From contig DASTIQ010000149.1 of assembly GCA_035717485.1 (NCBI GenBank), positions 1-32,816 of the forward strand: a stretch of DNA of 32,816 nucleotides, written 5' to 3'. The stretch is from Thermoanaerobaculia bacterium. GTDB taxonomy: Bacteria; Acidobacteriota; Thermoanaerobaculia; UBA5066; DATFVB01. Both the position numbers and the translations under genes were made by a program. A model generated the notes under the pieces. It searched no databases and was not told the DNA's origin. It worked only from the letters and a program-made list of their open reading frames with translations. How positions within the stretch are numbered: position 1 is the first letter of the stretch; each line of letters starts with the position of its first letter. Positions 29,152-32,816 of the stretch are shown one piece after another.

Positions 29152-32100
29152 GCCGCGAGGAGGATCGATTCCTCTCCGCCACCGAAGCCGCTCCGGCAGT
29201 CGCCCCCGCGGAGGCACCGACGATCGACGCGTCGGCCCGCGGGTCTGGCATCCCTCTCGCCGCTCGTCGAGTGCTGGGCGGGCGCTACGAGGTCCGCGGC
29301 GTCCTTGGCCGGGGCGGCATGGGCGAGGTGTGGCTCGCCCGGGATCTGAAGCTCCAGGTCGACGTGGCGCTCAAGGTCGTTCGCTCCGAGAGGCTGAGCG
29401 AGTCCGGCGCGCTCGACCGCCTGCGCGCGGAGGTCCGGGCCGCTCGCGCGGTCGCCTCCCCGCACGTTTGCCGCGTCTACGACCTGGTCGAGGCCGAAGG
29501 CCTCGAGTGCATCTCGATGGAGTACGTCGACGGCACGACGCTGCGCGAGATCCTCGCGACGCGCACGCCGCTCGACCTCGGTGAGGCGCGGGAGATCGCC
29601 CTCCAGTTCCTGTCGGGGCTCGGAGCGATTCACGACGCGGGCCTCGTCCACCGCGACGTCAAGCCCGAGAACATCATGCGGACGCGCGCGGGCCGCGTCG
29701 TCCTCATGGACTTCGGCATCGCCAAGGCCGCCGCGGCGGGAGGGACGATCGCCGGCACACCCGCCTACTGGTCTCCCGAGCAGGCCGCCGGCGCGCCCGC
29801 GGACCGCCGCGCCGACATCTTCGCCGCGGGACTCGTCCTCGCCGAGATGGTGGCGCCGTCCGGCGTTCGCCGGCACGAACTGCAGGAGGCGCTCCTCCAG
29901 GGCCTTCGCGCGCATCCGTTGAAGGTGCCGGACATGCCCTGGGCCGAGGCGATCCGGAAAGCGGTCGCCCGGGATCCGGGCGATCGTTACGAATCCGCGC
30001 GGGCGCTCGCCCGGGCGCTCGAGGAGATCGCCGAGCGGCTGCCCGGCACGACGATCGAGAAGACCCGGCCGTATCCCGGTCTTTCGGCATTCACCGAGGC
30101 GGACGCGCGGTTCTTCTTCGGCCGCGAAGCCGAGATCGAGTCGGCGTGGAAGCGGCTGCCGAACCGGCATCTCCTCGCGATCGTGGGACCCTCCGGAGCC
30201 GGAAAGAGCAGTTTCCTCCGAGCCGGCGTGATCCCGGCGAAGCCCGAAGGCTGGGCGCACCTCATCTGCACGCCCGGCGACGCGCCGTTCGTCGCGCTCG
30301 GCCAGGCGCTGGTCCCCGAGATCTCGCGCGACACCCAGGCGATGCGCCAGATGCTGCGCTTCGAGAACGCCGATGTCGCGGTGGATCTCTTCCGCCGCTG
30401 GCGGAGCGCCCACCCCGAGGCCCTCGTCATCGTCGACCAGTTCGAGGAGCTCTTCACGCTCAATCCGACGGAGGTGCAGGCGCGATTCGCTTCGCTCCTC
30501 GGACGGCTCGTCCTCGAGTCCGACGTCCACGTGCTCCTCTCGATGCGCGACGACTTCCTGCTTCGCTGCCAGGATCACGAGGCGCTGAAGCCCGTCTTCA
30601 GCGACCTCATGCCCCTCGGCGCGCCGGCGGGTGACGCTCTGAGGCGGGCGCTCGTCCAGCCGGCGCTCCGGTGCGGTTACCGTTTCGAAGACGAAGCGCT
30701 GGCCGCCGAGATGCTCCGCGTCGTCGAAGGGGAGCGCGGGGCGCTGCCGCTCCTTGCCTTCGCCGCGAACTCGCTCTGGGAGCGGCGCGACCGCGAGAAC
30801 GGTCTCCTCACGCGCGCGGCATACGAGGCGATCGGCGGAGTCGGCGGGGCCCTCGCGCGGCATGCGGAGGAAACGCTCGAGCGCGTCGGAAAGGAAAAGC
30901 TTCCGATCGTCCGGGAGATGTTCCGGAATCTCGTCACGCCGGAGGGCACCCGCGCCGTCCGCGACGTGGACGACCTGTTCACGGTGTTTCCCGAGGCCAA
31001 GCGCGGCGACGCGGAAGCAGTCCTGAAAGCTCTCGTCGACGCGCGGCTGCTGACCCGGTACGACGCGCACGCCACCGAGCCCGCGCAGACCGCCGGCCGG
31101 CGGGTGGAGGTGGTGCACGAGTCGCTGCTGTCGGCATGGCCACGCCTGGTTCGCTGGCGCACCGAGGACGAAGGCGGTGCGCAGCTGCGCGACCAGCTGC
31201 GCCAGGCCGCCCGCCTCTGGGACGACAAGGGACGAACGAGCGACTTGCTCTGGACGGGCACGGCGTTTCAGGAATTCGAGGTCTGGCGAAGCCGGTATCC
31301 GGGAGCCTTGACCGCCATCGAGGAAGACTTCGGCCGGGCGATGCGGGCGTGGGCGCAACGGCGCCGGCGGCGGCAGACCGCCGCGGTCGCGGGAGTGATC
31401 GCGGTCCTCGCGGCGGTGGCGATTGCGGTCGGCATCTCGCGGCACAGAGCGGTCGTCGCGGCGCGGCGGGCCGAGGCGAGCAAGCTCCTCGCTTTCGGCC
31501 AGGAGCGCCTCGCCGAGGACCCCACCGAAGCCCTCGCCTATACGACGGCGAGCCTCGAGCTGAACGACAGTCCCGAAGCGCGCCTCTTCGCCCTGAAGAC
31601 GCTCTGGGAGGCTCCGCCGGCACTCGAGTTCGGAATCGGCAAGGTCGTCTGGCTGCCCGCCTTCAGCCCCGACGGTCGGCAGCTCGCGGCCGGGGGTTAC
31701 ACGGGAGACTCCCACGTCTTCCGCGAGGACGGCGGCCCACCGCTCGTCCTGGCCGGGAACGGAAACCCGTTCTGGGTCGCCGGGCGGATCGTCCTGTTCG
31801 TGTCTTCGGTCGGCCGGGCCTCGGTTTTTCTGCCTGACGGCAGGCTCGAGCGAACCGTCCAGTTCGGCGGCCTCTGCAGGGCCGTCGTCCTCCTCGACTC
31901 GCGGCTGTACGGCGCCACCGAGATCGAAGGAAAGGAAGGCCGGCCACCCGAATTCGCGCTCTGGAATTGGGGGCCGGTCGAGGGAGACCCCGTCGAGGTC
32001 GGTCGGGTCCCTCGCAGCGGTGCCTACGCATGGGGGCCGGGCGGTACGAGCTGGCTGTACGCGCGGGGAGGCACCCTGCTCGCGCACCCGCTCGCGGCAT

Positions 32101-32816
32101 CACCCCGGAGCGCCGACCTCGTCCTGGGGGAGCACCTTCCGGAGATCGTGGCGATCCGGTCGATGGAGGTCAATCAGGTGGTGACGGTCAACCGCGCCCG
32201 GGAGCAGCGCCTCTGGACGCTCGACTCCGGGCAGACTCCACGAACGGAAAATCTCTCCTCCCCGGAGACCGCCCCGGACGCCGCGTTCAAGGGCGGATGG
32301 TTCTTCGAGCGGGTCGCGGAGGGCCTTCGTCTGTGGAGGCGGGGCGGGTGGCCGGCGGCGCGCCCCCTCTTCCTGCGGAGAAACGCGTCGTGGTACATGG
32401 CGAATTGGGACATCCGTGCGGCCGGCGACTGGCTCGTGGCTTCCACGCATGGCTACAGCCGGATGACGTTCTGGCCGCTCCTTGGCCCGCATCCGCTCGT
32501 CGTCGATGGGTTCAACCTCGACCACAAAGTCGAGGCCTTCAGCCCGGACGGCCGCTGGCTCGCGACGTCGTGGCGGGGCGCGTCGATCCGGCTCTGGCCG
32601 CTCACTCCCAGCTCGGCCGGCCCGCGGACCCTGGCGGTGCCGGGCCTGACCGGTCCGCCGAGAGGGATGTCGTTCGATCCCGGCGGCCGATTCCTGTTCT
32701 GTGTCGGAAGCAGCGTCTGGGTCGTGCCCGTCGATGGCCGGCCGCCCGTCAAGCTCGAGGGCTTCTCCAAGGTTCCCTGGATGAACGCGACGGCGGTCTC
32801 GCCGAGCGGGCGGTTC
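29148..32816 (+). CDS. Kinase-nSTAND-propeller signalling protein, 3' end beyond window
   Basis: 1,223 codons are visible and the frame is still open at the right edge. Residues 46-300 are a Ser/Thr kinase (GRGGMGEVWLARD, K76, HRDVKPEN with D170, DFG 188-190, AGTPAYWSPEQ), with a short C-lobe that lacks the usual TGRxPF segment. Residues 307-740 form an nSTAND1-type NTPase: YPGLSAFTEADARFFFGRE, Walker A GPSGAGKS (347-354), Walker B ALVIVDQFEELF (425-436) and VVHESLLSAWPRL. A membrane-like helix at about 742-765 (AAVAGVIAVLAAVAIAVGI) and a basic helix lead into a WD40/TolB-like propeller (FSPDGRQLAAGG). The gene is coupled to the preceding kinase by ATGA. STAND proteins act as ligand-triggered switches; the signal is unknown. 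Confidence 0.92.
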   Translation, partial: MSREEDRFLSATEAAPAVAPAEAPTIDASARGSGIPLAARRVLGGRYEVRGVLGRGGMGEVWLARDLKLQVDVALKVVRSERLSESGALDRLRAEVRAARAVASPHVCRVYDLVEAEGLECISMEYVDGTTLREILATRTPLDLGEAREIALQFLSGLGAIHDAGLVHRDVKPENIMRTRAGRVVLMDFGIAKAAAAGGTIAGTPAYWSPEQAAGAPADRRADIFAAGLVLAEMVAPSGVRRHELQEALLQGLRAHPLKVPDMPWAEAIRKAVARDPGDRYESARALARALEEIAERLPGTTIEKTRPYPGLSAFTEADARFFFGREAEIESAWKRLPNRHLLAIVGPSGAGKSSFLRAGVIPAKPEGWAHLICTPGDAPFVALGQALVPEISRDTQAMRQMLRFENADVAVDLFRRWRSAHPEALVIVDQFEELFTLNPTEVQARFASLLGRLVLESDVHVLLSMRDDFLLRCQDHEALKPVFSDLMPLGAPAGDALRRALVQPALRCGYRFEDEALAAEMLRVVEGERGALPLLAFAANSLWERRDRENGLLTRAAYEAIGGVGGALARHAEETLERVGKEKLPIVREMFRNLVTPEGTRAVRDVDDLFTVFPEAKRGDAEAVLKALVDARLLTRYDAHATEPAQTAGRRVEVVHESLLSAWPRLVRWRTEDEGGAQLRDQLRQAARLWDDKGRTSDLLWTGTAFQEFEVWRSRYPGALTAIEEDFGRAMRAWAQRRRRRQTAAVAGVIAVLAAVAIAVGISRHRAVVAARRAEASKLLAFGQERLAEDPTEALAYTTASLELNDSPEARLFALKTLWEAPPALEFGIGKVVWLPAFSPDGRQLAAGGYTGDSHVFREDGGPPLVLAGNGNPFWVAGRIVLFVSSVGRASVFLPDGRLERTVQFGGLCRAVVLLDSRLYGATEIEGKEGRPPEFALWNWGPVEGDPVEVGRVPRSGAYAWGPGGTSWLYARGGTLLAHPLAASPRSADLVLGEHLPEIVAIRSMEVNQVVTVNRAREQRLWTLDSGQTPRTENLSSPETAPDAAFKGGWFFERVAEGLRLWRRGGWPAARPLFLRRNASWYMANWDIRAAGDWLVASTHGYSRMTFWPLLGPHPLVVDGFNLDHKVEAFSPDGRWLATSWRGASIRLWPLTPSSAGPRTLAVPGLTGPPRGMSFDPGGRFLFCVGSSVWVVPVDGRPPVKLEGFSKVPWMNATAVSPSGRF

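Overview
The window is a GC-rich (roughly 70%) bacterial chromosome segment. Several features point to Acidobacteriota, perhaps a Thermoanaerobaculia-like lineage: a Ser/Thr kinase ending in a TolB-like propeller, a kinase-STAND-propeller protein, an Oar-like TonB receptor with an N-terminal carboxypeptidase-regulatory domain, and a 1,025-residue Asp-box (sortilin-like) exoprotein. This is an inference from gene content, because no marker gene such as rRNA is present. No phage genes, insertion sequences or CRISPR array were seen.

Layout. 1-4408 (minus): a secreted protein with three IPT/TIG repeats that runs off the left edge, a deoxyhypusine-synthase-like enzyme, and larB overlapping it by 103 nt. 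4555-9808 (plus): a small c-type cytochrome, a PLP-dependent group II decarboxylase, a 99-residue dimeric-barrel-like protein and the Asp-box exoprotein. 9809-10255 holds no gene but several long hairpins. 10256-13617: phzF-like and ilvE (minus) face a MocR-type regulator (plus) across a 103-nt divergent promoter region with a candidate operator. 13618-16993: short tandem repeats, a good promoter, a cobalamin riboswitch, a single reading frame joining a DUF6580-type membrane protein to a BtuB-like TonB receptor, and a PduO-type cobalamin adenosyltransferase. This is a B12 uptake and activation operon.

17056-18149 (plus): a Pro-rich lipoprotein and a small helical protein. 18405-20289 (minus): hutI and a cyclodeaminase-family protein, overlapping. 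20428-23226 (minus): zinc-ribbon coiled-coil protein, RNase HI, YggS, YggT and DivIVA, resembling the ylm/divIVA cell-division cluster. Upstream of these lie an intrinsic terminator with a competing hairpin and a CAU-anticodon tRNA. 23503-26433 (minus): an Oar-like TonB receptor. 26584 to the right edge (plus): a receptor-type Ser/Thr kinase with a TolB-like propeller, translationally coupled (ATGA) to a kinase-nSTAND-propeller protein cut by the window edge.

The most unusual items are the riboswitch-controlled membrane-transporter/TonB-receptor fusion, whose junction looks like a cleavable signal peptide; the coupled kinase pair with palindromes in its promoter region; the mutually exclusive hairpins before the zinc-ribbon gene; and the hairpin cluster at 9796-10179.
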